From: a bacterium
GTDB taxonomy: Bacteria > Vulcanimicrobiota > Vulcanimicrobiia > Vulcanimicrobiales > Vulcanimicrobiaceae
Assembly (NCBI GenBank): GCA_021807065.1
Contig: JAKAPO010000019.1
Location: 1-16,167, forward strand
Length of the DNA: 16,167 nt
Direction: 5' to 3'
Positions 5,990-13,151 of the stretch are shown here, piece after piece (positions within the stretch are counted from its first letter, which is position 1; each line of letters begins with the position of its first letter). A model generated the notes under the pieces. The model was not told the origin of the DNA. It ran no database searches and was given only the letters and a program-made list of their open reading frames with translations. Position numbers and translations under genes: made by a program.

Positions 5990-7529
5990 CGACGGTCCAC
6001 GGGTACCTGGCAAGCGCATCCCACTGATACGGTTGCGTCCCGTCGTAGGCGAAGAAGCACTCGCCAATTGCACCCACGCTCCTGCTCGTCTCGAGCGATG
6101 CGGTGATTTCGCCGGCCGGGGGATAGCCATTTGGACCCTCCTCGTCGGTTTGGCCGCCAATGCTGATCGGAACGCGGCGGCCGGCTTCGCGTAGCAGCTT
6201 TGCGTAGGAAGCGGCGAGGAGCGTGCGGACTTGCTGGGGTGTCGTTGGATGTCGCCGCATCATCCGCCAATACGCCATCGGCTGCAAGACCGTCGCGAAG
6301 CGTGCAAGCTGCGCGAACGGATACGTGGCGTTGTCAAGATGTTCCAGATAAGCGTCTTCGACGTTGGGCGAGATGACGTAGGCTGGGCCCATCGCTTGGC
6401 GGACGTCACGAACGTACTGCCAGATTGCGGTGATACCCCCTTGCGGCGCATCGCCGAGGAACTCGCTACCACGCTCCACGTCGGGAGCGAGCGCGTGGAG
6501 ACGCGTACCGTTCGTCGTGCGGTAGTATGCTGTGCGCACCGTTGCGCGCAAATCTTCAAAGAACGTGTCGCGGGGAACGGTCCAGCCAACGGTGGTGATG
6601 TGGTGCGCGGCGAGGCCGTCGATGATGGCGTCGATCGTGGGTTTGGCCTCCGGCGTGATCTCCCAGTAAGCGCCGTAGGCGGTGCGCAATTCGACGTAGT
6701 GCAAGCCGGCATGGACGGCATTGGCGACGACGCTCTTCGGATCGAGATGCGCCCAGTAAGTCGCATCGAGCGGGTTGTTGCTCCAGTAGAGCCACATGCC
6801 CTTGCCGCTCACGTCGGCGATCGACGTGTGAGGCGGCGGCGGAAGAGTGCGCAGGGGACCGAGGTCTACGGGGGCGGCATCCGCCCGATACAGGATGTAG
6901 CGGTAGCGATGGTCCGGTAAGACCGTCGTGTCGCGATACGACGAACTTGGGCCAGCGATCGCGACGAGCAGCTTGCGGCGTCCGCTACCATCGATGCGCA
7001 CGATGCGCGCCCAGCGGCGTTCCTGCGGAAACCAGCCGATTTGAATTGCATACGGCCCCAGCGCATCGGCGACGACGCACGGCGCGCGCCAAGTGCGCGT
7101 GTCGGTGTGCGCGGTCATCGTTCCGAGCTTCGGCACGTTGGCTCGCACGGTTAGCGATAACGGCCCATCGCGGGTAGTGCGCAGGATCGCCGACGGATTG
7201 CCGTAGGCGAGTTTCGTTTGCCACTGCACGTAGCCATTGTGCGAGGACCAATCGAAGTCGTCGTTCTCCATGATGCGCGTCGGTTTGCCCTGGGCGTCGA
7301 AGAGGCGAACGACGACGAGCCAGCGCGCGTTTCCGTCGGGATCGAATCCGAGCGGTCGCGATTCGAGGGCCATGCGCGCCGCCGGCCTCCCCCAATACAC
7401 TGGTGCAGGAGAAGGAGAAGGCGTCTGCGTCGATCTCGCCACGGCTGCGAGGAGGAAAACCGCAGCAAGTGTCATCCAGAGCGAACGAGGCGCGCGAGCG
7501 TCGAAGCGACGTCGACGGAAGCGTATCAC
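5955..7529 (-). CDS. exported TIM-barrel (glycoside-hydrolase-like) protein of unknown specificity
   Basis: The 524-residue product starts at GTG 7529, overlapping the upstream amidase stop (GTGA), with GAGG 8 nt before it; ATG 7574 in the same frame lies inside the amidase gene and is less likely. Residues 1-32 form a signal peptide (basic FRRRRFDARAPR, then MTLAAVFLLAAVA). A Pro/Ser-rich linker and a beta-rich region (about 50-235) precede a region with alternating strands and helices (240-510) that reads like a TIM barrel: GLHYVELRT (275), TTVGWTVPRD (312), LHALAPDVERG (344), VLQPMAYWRMM (414), SIGGQTDEEG (456), IGECFFAYDG (488). Asp350 and Glu352 in PDVERG are candidate catalytic acids. 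I do not recognise the family. Coupling to the amidase and proximity to dacB suggest a wall or polysaccharide substrate; this is inference. Confidence 0.75.
   Translation of the reverse strand: MIRFRRRRFDARAPRSLWMTLAAVFLLAAVARSTQTPSPSPAPVYWGRPAARMALESRPLGFDPDGNARWLVVVRLFDAQGKPTRIMENDDFDWSSHNGYVQWQTKLAYGNPSAILRTTRDGPLSLTVRANVPKLGTMTAHTDTRTWRAPCVVADALGPYAIQIGWFPQERRWARIVRIDGSGRRKLLVAIAGPSSSYRDTTVLPDHRYRYILYRADAAPVDLGPLRTLPPPPHTSIADVSGKGMWLYWSNNPLDATYWAHLDPKSVVANAVHAGLHYVELRTAYGAYWEITPEAKPTIDAIIDGLAAHHITTVGWTVPRDTFFEDLRATVRTAYYRTTNGTRLHALAPDVERGSEFLGDAPQGGITAIWQYVRDVRQAMGPAYVISPNVEDAYLEHLDNATYPFAQLARFATVLQPMAYWRMMRRHPTTPQQVRTLLAASYAKLLREAGRRVPISIGGQTDEEGPNGYPPAGEITASLETSRSVGAIGECFFAYDGTQPYQWDALARYPWTVASGERKSRASP
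7471..7518 (+). repeat. dispersed repeat copy 2, lying inside the signal-peptide coding region
   Basis: GTCATCCAGAGCGAACG (7471-7487) matches 4673-4689 at 16 of 17 positions, and the similarity continues loosely through GCGCGCGAGCGTCGAAGCGACGTCGA. On the minus strand this stretch encodes FRRRRFDARAPRSLWMT, the basic start of the signal peptide of the TIM-barrel protein. Confidence 0.45.
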
Positions 7530-8122
7530 AACGTGGCCCTCATACGAGCACGTAGTTCTTCGCCCGCGCTCCAAGCCTCTTGTTCGGTAAGGGGCTCGGG
7601 GCTAGCGGCGAAGCGTGCAAGATCCCAACGTTGTTCGGGTTCGATGCCGAAATAACCGTCGCGGAGAGCAGCCTCCGCATGCGTCATCACGTGTTCTGCG
7701 TCGATGGGCACGTGGTGGAAGAGTGCAAGTCGCGCCGCCACGACGCAAAGGCCTTCGATAAGCGCGTCCGTGAGCGGATACTTACCAAAATCGTTCGGCG
7801 TCGCACCCTCCATGGCCATGACGGAGAGTCCAAGTGCGTAAGAGTTTCGCCTGCGCGTATGCTGCGCATAGGACCGCTCCGGCTGCAAGTAGACGTCGCG
7901 CATGTTCTCGCGCACGTCGTGCGTGTTCGCGACGATGATCTCGCCGCGCGGTAGCTGTGCGACGCAGAAATGATAGGCCGGAAAGACAGAGGCATAATCG
8001 TGTGCGGACCAATGGGTGTAGAGATGCGTGATGCGGCCGGGGACTTCCGGTCGCCATGCCTCGATCGGCCAATGCGGGTAAGCCACGATGCGATTCTCGG
8101 GTCCTTTCGCCTCGACGTTCAT
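7526..8122 (-). CDS. N-acetylmuramoyl-L-alanine amidase family protein (Amidase_2/PGRP-like)
   Basis: Family members are zinc enzymes that cut the bond between muramic acid and L-Ala in peptidoglycan. The 198-residue product has the Amidase_2 layout: ITHLYTHWSA (31-40) with likely zinc ligand His37, AYHFCVAQLPRGEIIVAN (49-66), HTRRRNSYALGLSVM (88-102), VMTHAEAALRDGYFG (145-159) with His148, and RWDL (165-168) with Asp167 as third ligand. No signal peptide is visible, so it may act in the cytoplasm on recycled muropeptides, or leave by another route. ATG 8122 is the only start in the frame; an in-frame stop lies about 50 nt upstream. Its stop overlaps the GTG of the downstream TIM-barrel gene, implying an operon. 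It is divergent from dacB across 57 bp. Confidence 0.85.
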   Translation of the reverse strand: MNVEAKGPENRIVAYPHWPIEAWRPEVPGRITHLYTHWSAHDYASVFPAYHFCVAQLPRGEIIVANTHDVRENMRDVYLQPERSYAQHTRRRNSYALGLSVMAMEGATPNDFGKYPLTDALIEGLCVVAARLALFHHVPIDAEHVMTHAEAALRDGYFGIEPEQRWDLARFAASPEPLTEQEAWSAGEELRARMRATL

Positions 8123-8179
8123 CGCCGCCGGCGTTTCGTCGGCAGGCGGCGCGCCTCCGCCCGGCGCACGTCATCCGGC

Positions 8180-9658
8180 ATGGTGCGAAAGCTGATTGCT
8201 CTCTTGGCGTGTGCCTCGCTTTTGGCCGCAACTCCGGTGCGAATGTCGCGGCCCGTTCCCGGCGGAAGCTTTTGGACAGCCTCTCAGATCGCGAACCTGC
8301 ACAGGACGATCGACGCTCTCTTGCGCGCGCCCACGTTGCGTGGTGCGCAAGTGGGGTTCATCGCGATCGATACGCAACGCGGCACGCTCCTGTACTCGCG
8401 TAACGCAGATCAAGAGTTTATGCCGGCATCTAATTTCAAGCTTCTCGTCGGCTCGGCGGCGCTCGCGCGTTTGGGAGTTAACTTCGCCTACATCACCACG
8501 GTGCTTGTGGACACTCCTCCAGAAGATGGAGTAGAACACGGTAACATCTATCTACGCGGAGGAGGCGATGCGCTGCTATCGGCAGCGGATTTGAATGCAG
8601 CAGCCGCTACGGTAGCTGCGGCAGGGATCAAGCGCGTGACCGGTTCGGTGATCACCGACGCCTCACATTTCGACAATCAGCGCCTCGGCTACGGCTGGTC
8701 GTGGGACGATCTTCCGTATTACTACGCACCGGTCGTGACCGCGCTCGAGCTCGACGACGGCACCGTACACGTGCACGTGCGGCCGGGTGCAGGCGTCGGA
8801 GATCCGGTCGATGTGAGCGTCGCACCGCGCAGCAACGCGTTCACGATCGATAACCAGATCACGACGGGTGCGCGCGGGTCGAAGGACACGACCGATATCG
8901 CGCGGCCGTGGGACCAACCAAGGACTATCGCGCTTATCGGAAGCTATCCGCTGGGCGCTCGCCGATCCGGCGATTTCCGTCCGAGCGTCCCCGATCCGGA
9001 ATCGTATGCCGGGGACGTGTTCGCGCGCGCGCTCGTAGCGCACGGTGTCAGCGTCGCCGGCGGCCTAAAGAGCGGACACGTTCCGCTGCATCCGATTACG
9101 ATTTGGTCGCATGACTCGCTTCTCATGCCCGCCCTGCTCGCGCGTTTCTGGTATCCGAGCGACAATCTTATGGGCGAGCTGCTGCTGAAGGAGTTAGGAG
9201 TACTCGGTGCCGGTGAGCCAGGAACCGACGATCACGGTGCCGCGGTGGAACGGGAGTTCTTGCGCTCGATCGGCATCAATCCGAATACCGTTACGATCGC
9301 AGACGGCTCGGGGCTCTCGCAGTACGATCGCATCACCCCACGCGATCTGTTAAAGATCCTCACCTACGATTGGAAAGGGCCGCATCGCGCGATCGTCATC
9401 GACGCGCTCCCACTCGCGGGCGTTCGCGGAACGCTACGCCATCAGTTCATTGGCACGCCCGCGGAGGACAGGGTCTGGGCAAAGACCGGAAGCATCAGTC
9501 ACGTTCGCACGATCTCGGGGTTCGTTCAGACCAGGAGCCACGGCGTGGTCACCTTTTCGCTCTTAATAAATCAATGGATGGGAGCCGGGCAACCAGGGGG
9601 CATAAAGGCGCTGGCACGCGTTCGAGGCGCGATCCTTTCGGCGATCGCATCACGTTAG
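8180..9658 (+). CDS. dacB: D-alanyl-D-alanine carboxypeptidase/endopeptidase, PBP4 type (peptidase S13)
   Basis: DacB trims the terminal D-Ala of stem peptides and hydrolyses 4-3 crosslinks in the periplasm. The 492-residue product begins with a signal peptide (MVRKLIALLACASLLAATP). All three penicillin-binding motifs are present: SxxK as SNFK (84-87, nucleophile Ser84), SxN as SDN (327-329), and KTG (435-437). The long insert between SxxK and SxN is typical of PBP4. ATG 8180 was chosen over the upstream in-frame start at 7970 because the signal peptide starts there and the upstream 70 codons are antisense to the amidase. No Shine-Dalgarno sequence is evident; GTG 8183 is a trivial alternative. 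It is divergent from the amidase/TIM-barrel pair, forming a wall-remodelling neighbourhood. Confidence 0.95.
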   Translation: MVRKLIALLACASLLAATPVRMSRPVPGGSFWTASQIANLHRTIDALLRAPTLRGAQVGFIAIDTQRGTLLYSRNADQEFMPASNFKLLVGSAALARLGVNFAYITTVLVDTPPEDGVEHGNIYLRGGGDALLSAADLNAAAATVAAAGIKRVTGSVITDASHFDNQRLGYGWSWDDLPYYYAPVVTALELDDGTVHVHVRPGAGVGDPVDVSVAPRSNAFTIDNQITTGARGSKDTTDIARPWDQPRTIALIGSYPLGARRSGDFRPSVPDPESYAGDVFARALVAHGVSVAGGLKSGHVPLHPITIWSHDSLLMPALLARFWYPSDNLMGELLLKELGVLGAGEPGTDDHGAAVEREFLRSIGINPNTVTIADGSGLSQYDRITPRDLLKILTYDWKGPHRAIVIDALPLAGVRGTLRHQFIGTPAEDRVWAKTGSISHVRTISGFVQTRSHGVVTFSLLINQWMGAGQPGGIKALARVRGAILSAIASR

Positions 9659-9688
9659 GCGAAGCCTACCGAACGGAAGAGGCAGGAT

Positions 9689-9747
9689 ATGCAGCAAGGC
9701 TGCATAAATATACAACCCTAGCGGGCGAGCGGGAGGTTCGCGCTAGG
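9689..9747. other. two small inverted repeats after dacB
   Basis: ATGCAGC (9689-9695) and GCTGCAT (9699-9705) form a 7-bp stem with an AAG loop. CCTAGCG (9717-9723) and CGCTAGG (9741-9747) form a 7-bp stem with a 17-nt loop. Neither has a T-tract. They may help end dacB transcription, but nothing more can be said. Confidence 0.25.
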
Positions 9748-9811
9748 CCGGTTGCGCCAGTCAAGGGAACGCCTGACGCAATCCTAAACCTAGATTAAAG
9801 TCTACTGTTGC

Positions 9812-9856
9812 GGGTCGCCGCGGTGGGATGCTGAGGTGCAACACGACCGGCGACCC
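9812..9856 (+). promoter_or_regulatory. leader inverted repeat just upstream of the receptor start
   Basis: GGGTCGCCG (9812-9820) and CGGCGACCC (9848-9856) are a perfect 9-bp inverted repeat with a 27-nt loop. It ends 6 nt before ATG 9863 and 18 nt before the alternative TTG 9875. It could be a leader hairpin affecting translation or a protein operator. No clear promoter is seen between 9659 and 9862. Confidence 0.35.
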
Positions 9857-9862
9857 CGGAAA

Positions 9863-12751
9863 ATGGAGCTGGACTTGAAATATTTTTCACGTTTAGCGGT
9901 AGCTCTAGGAGTTGCCGCAATTTTCGGCATGATGCCCTTGATCGCGCTGGCCGGTAACACCGGAACGATCAGCGGCGTCGTCAAGGACCCGAGCGGGAAA
10001 CCGCTCGCCGGCGTCGCCGTCACGGCAACGTCGCCGAGCCAGACCGCATCGACGCACACCGACGCACATGGATTCTACTCGCTCGAGCCCTTACTGTTCG
10101 ATACCTACACGATATCGTTTTCGCTACAGGGTTACGGCAAGATCTCCGTCCCTGGAGTCGTCGTTCTGCAGAACCAGAACAGTCGAGTCGACACGACGAT
10201 GCGGCCGACACTTCAAACGATCGCGCACGTGCAAACGACCGCTGGGAGCACGCTCGTCAAACCCGGTGAGGGAAGCGACGTGTACAACGTATCCGGGCAG
10301 GAGATGACGGCGGTTACGAACCCAGGAGGCTTACACGAGACGCTCTACCAATGGACGGCGATCGTTCCCGGCGTCACGGGAACCGGGTTTCCCGCGCAAC
10401 CGCGCGTCCGAGGCGGAGAGGTGACGGACCTCGGATACGAGTTCGAGGGCGTTCCGATCCAAGACAACATCGTCGGATTCTTCACGACGAACCTCTCGAA
10501 CATCGGGGTCGCGAATCTGGAAGTCTATACGGGCGGCCTCGACGCCGAAGATTCAGGCAACGGCACCGGCTATCTCAACTCCGTTCTGATGACCGGCACG
10601 TATCCGGGTTTCTCGAATCTTAGCGCGGAGATCACCGGTCCGGACTACAATCACATCCTGAGATTCGAAAGCGGCTACGCAACCCCGGACCATCGGTGGT
10701 CGTACTACGTCGGCTTCGATGGCGTGAACTCGCAGAATGAGTACGCCAATGGGGCGTACACCTATCCGAGCCTCCTCTTTTGGGGCTATGACGGCGACGG
10801 GCCGGTCATGACCCGCGACCTGGTCGGAAATTTCCACTACAAGCCCGATCCGAACGACGACATCCAACTCGTTGCGACGAACAGTTACGGCGATTTCAAC
10901 TTCAACTACCTGTTGAGGAAAGGGCCGGGCGACCCGCCGGCGCTTCAACTCGAGCCTTGTCCGGGAGCTACGGTGAGCTTCTCGACGTGGACCGGCGGCA
11001 CCGGCGGCACCGCACCGAACGGCCAAACGTGCCCTGAAGGTATGTATTTCAAGGCGCTGCCCAACGGCGGCGGCAACAACTGGTACCACTACGGCGGCCT
11101 CGGGAAGATCCAGTGGAACCACAACCTGAACGACCACTCGTTCTTTATCTTCCTGACTGCAGAGAACTTCAACCAGTATATCTTTAGTCAGCCGATGGCC
11201 GACCCAAACTCTCCCTACTGGGAGAACGTTACCAGTTGCGCACAGCCGCACGCTGAGTGGAACTACATGTGCGGCGGCTGGGGACTTCCACCGAGCCTTT
11301 GCCCGCCATACCCGTACGCACCGGGGTCACCCGTTCAATCGGCGGGTTCGCCGTACGGCTTCGACATCGACTGCGTGATGAACTACGGCGGTGTCCAGGC
11401 GTTCTACGGCGACCGCCGCTCTGAAATCTGGTACAACAAATTCAAGTGGCAGGACATGGTCAACGACAACGTCACGATCATGGCGGGTGTATCGTATCAG
11501 CGGAACCAGGACTTACTGGATTACTATCTCACGAGTAATTTCACGAACGTCGACGGCGAGTTCAACTGGCCCTACAAATTCGAACTCTCGCACTTCCCGA
11601 CGACACGTCCTTCGGCGTGGGTCGAAGGTCAGTTCCGAATCGGGAAGTGGCTGTTGAGCCCCGGTGCTCTGTACCAGGCGCAGCACTACGGTTTCCCGGG
11701 TGGGAAGACCGTATCGATTGTGAACGGCGTGTTCAACGGCACATATCAGTTTGGTCAGAACGACGTAATTCGTTTCTCCTATGGAGACATGTCCGACTTC
11801 ATCGGTACGGCCTACGTATACACCCAGCCGGACAGCGGCATCGTGCGCAATCCACTGGAACCCGGCGTCACGTACAATCCGCAGCTCGTCCACGAGGCCG
11901 ATCTCTCGTACGAGCACCAGTTCGACCGGGAAGACTCGATCCGCATCACACCATGGGTGGAAAAGACCTCGAACTACTACGAGTTCTACCGCCCAGTCAT
12001 TGGGTACATTACGATCAACGGCGTACAGGTTCCGCTGTTCTCCCCGCACTCGGTCCTGAGCAACAATCAGAAGCATCAGGATGCGGGCATCGAGTTCGCT
12101 TTCCAGCGGATCGATAATAATCCAGTCGGAATCTCGATGTGGCTGACGGCGACATACGACAACTATTGGACGAGCTCCACTGCTTTATCGGGAGCGTTCA
12201 TCAACTCGCCTGAGCCGCAGAACCTCATCAATGAGGGTCACCTCTTGCGAGCCACGGCAAACCCACTTTGGAACACGGCATTCGCATTTGATTTCCACGA
12301 TTACGGTTTCCACGTCGACCCGTTCGTGGTCTATCAGGGCGACTATTTCTTCTATGCAAATCCCGGGCTTTCGTTCCCGACTTGCCACTACAGTGGCAAG
12401 TCGCACTGCCCGCCATGGGTGAAGGGCAACGAGCAGGAATCGGCCGGGTTCTGGAACGTCGACTTGCTCGCGTACCAGGATATCGGACGGAACTTCTGGG
12501 TCGGTTTTAAAGTCGACAATCTGACGAATAACTTCGACAACGCAAACCTGGTGCCGTGCCGCAGCAACGGTACCGGGTGCTTCCCATTCGATGGACCGTT
12601 CTCGGGAGTGCACGACACACCAGGAACGCTCATCTATCAGAACTTCACCTCATCACCACGAGCGTTCGAGTTCATGGCAGGGGTAAGGCTGGGACAGGAT
12701 CCGTATCTGGAGGCATTGCCGGAGCGGCACCCGGAGAGCGCTGGGCCATGA
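9863..12751 (+). CDS. TonB-dependent-receptor-like outer-membrane protein with N-terminal carboxypeptidase-regulatory domain
   Basis: The 962-residue product has a signal peptide (hydrophobic 11-30, cleaved near ALA-GN), then an Ig-like CarboxypepD_reg domain (about 33-113: GTISGVVKDPSGKPLAGVAV, GFYSLEPLLFDTYTISFSLQGY). A plug-like region follows with QPRVRGGEVTDLGYEFEGVPI and ANLEVYTGGLDAEDSGNGTGY. The remainder is a long aromatic-rich region with alternating strands, typical of a 22-strand barrel. The ligand is unknown. Ten cysteines occur as pairs in loop-like segments (LEPC/QTC, TSC/YMC, SLC/DIDC, PTC/SHC, VPC/TGC). The last strand RAFEFMAGVRLG is followed by a 16-residue polar tail, so the usual terminal aromatic is missing. 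ATG 9863 is preferred over GTG 9836; TTG 9875, with GGAG 6 nt upstream, would give a cleaner signal peptide (MKYFSRLAVALG) and is a real alternative. Confidence 0.88.
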   Translation: MELDLKYFSRLAVALGVAAIFGMMPLIALAGNTGTISGVVKDPSGKPLAGVAVTATSPSQTASTHTDAHGFYSLEPLLFDTYTISFSLQGYGKISVPGVVVLQNQNSRVDTTMRPTLQTIAHVQTTAGSTLVKPGEGSDVYNVSGQEMTAVTNPGGLHETLYQWTAIVPGVTGTGFPAQPRVRGGEVTDLGYEFEGVPIQDNIVGFFTTNLSNIGVANLEVYTGGLDAEDSGNGTGYLNSVLMTGTYPGFSNLSAEITGPDYNHILRFESGYATPDHRWSYYVGFDGVNSQNEYANGAYTYPSLLFWGYDGDGPVMTRDLVGNFHYKPDPNDDIQLVATNSYGDFNFNYLLRKGPGDPPALQLEPCPGATVSFSTWTGGTGGTAPNGQTCPEGMYFKALPNGGGNNWYHYGGLGKIQWNHNLNDHSFFIFLTAENFNQYIFSQPMADPNSPYWENVTSCAQPHAEWNYMCGGWGLPPSLCPPYPYAPGSPVQSAGSPYGFDIDCVMNYGGVQAFYGDRRSEIWYNKFKWQDMVNDNVTIMAGVSYQRNQDLLDYYLTSNFTNVDGEFNWPYKFELSHFPTTRPSAWVEGQFRIGKWLLSPGALYQAQHYGFPGGKTVSIVNGVFNGTYQFGQNDVIRFSYGDMSDFIGTAYVYTQPDSGIVRNPLEPGVTYNPQLVHEADLSYEHQFDREDSIRITPWVEKTSNYYEFYRPVIGYITINGVQVPLFSPHSVLSNNQKHQDAGIEFAFQRIDNNPVGISMWLTATYDNYWTSSTALSGAFINSPEPQNLINEGHLLRATANPLWNTAFAFDFHDYGFHVDPFVVYQGDYFFYANPGLSFPTCHYSGKSHCPPWVKGNEQESAGFWNVDLLAYQDIGRNFWVGFKVDNLTNNFDNANLVPCRSNGTGCFPFDGPFSGVHDTPGTLIYQNFTSSPRAFEFMAGVRLGQDPYLEALPERHPESAGP

Positions 12752-12783
12752 ACAACGCGTAATAGCGGCGCGTCCGCGCTGAT

Positions 12784-12819
12784 ACGTGGCGGCGGCAGCG
12801 AGAGTTGCCGCCGCCACGT
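12784..12819 (+). terminator. strong hairpin after the receptor gene
   Basis: ACGTGGCGGCGGCA (12784-12797) and TGCCGCCGCCACGT (12806-12819) form a perfect 14-bp GC-rich stem with an 8-nt loop, 32 bp after the receptor stop codon. Only TTGTTA follows, so the T-tract is weak. The position and stability still make it the likely terminator. Confidence 0.7.
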
Positions 12820-12821
12820 TG

Positions 12822-12956
12822 TTACGGAGTCGGCGGTATTCGGGACTCTACGAAATGCTGGATATCCTCAGCGTAGGTTATGGCGCTCGCTGCTTCGTCG
12901 CGATGGAACGCAGACGTGGGCGGGGCGTAATCGAGCACGTCGCTTTGGAGGCGTGA
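12822..12956 (-). pseudogene. fragment resembling the C-terminus of a HEPN-domain protein
   Basis: On the minus strand an open stretch without a start codon reads LQSDVLDYAPPTSAFHRDEA then ASAITYAEDIQHFVESRIPPTP and ends at TAA 12822. HEPN proteins typically end in this way: a YPP/YP motif, an acidic residue, then a helix of the type AxxAxxxAExIxxFVxxxLP. An in-frame stop lies at 12957-12959 and no N-terminal part is visible. It is therefore probably a remnant of a HEPN (often toxin or RNase) gene. The match is short and from memory only. Confidence 0.35.
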
Positions 12957-13026
12957 TCATCGGGCGAGCGGTCCTCGGTTGCGGACTCGTTTTCGGCTCG
13001 TCGCGTGTGCGCATCTATCGACATAG

Positions 13027-13140
13027 GACTGCGCGTACCTGATCCTGGCCGCGCGCCTCGGCGTCGAACTTATTACGGCCGATGGATCACTTGAGAGAGC
13101 GGCTCGAGATCTTGGAATAAAGACTACCTTTGTGTCCTGA
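13027..13140 (+). pseudogene. C-terminal remnant of a PIN-domain (VapC-like) ribonuclease
   Basis: The plus strand encodes DCAYLILAARLGVELITADG followed by SLERAARDLGIKTTFVS, ending at TGA 13138. This matches the end of VapC toxins, where DAAYLxLAxxLGxxLITxD carries catalytic acidic residues. Directly upstream is HLST then TAG (13024-13026), exactly where VapC normally has a Tyr (LxTYDxxYL); TAC or TAT to TAG would be a single-base nonsense change. The N-terminal half with its first Asp is not recognisable. No antitoxin gene is seen. It ends 11 nt before the nrdJ stop on the opposite strand. Confidence 0.5.
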
Positions 13141-13151
13141 CCGCGCCCGCT

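Noticed and set aside
6231..6920. Plus-strand ORF of 229 codons opposite the TIM-barrel gene
   Set aside because: It is antisense to a gene with a signal peptide, an operon overlap and fold-like motifs; its own product shows no recognisable pattern.
4715..9782. Shared 10-mer CTGACGCAAT at 4715-4724 and 9773-9782
   Set aside because: The flanks do not match, and a single 10-mer recurrence in 16 kb, although not frequent, is not evidence of a repeat family.
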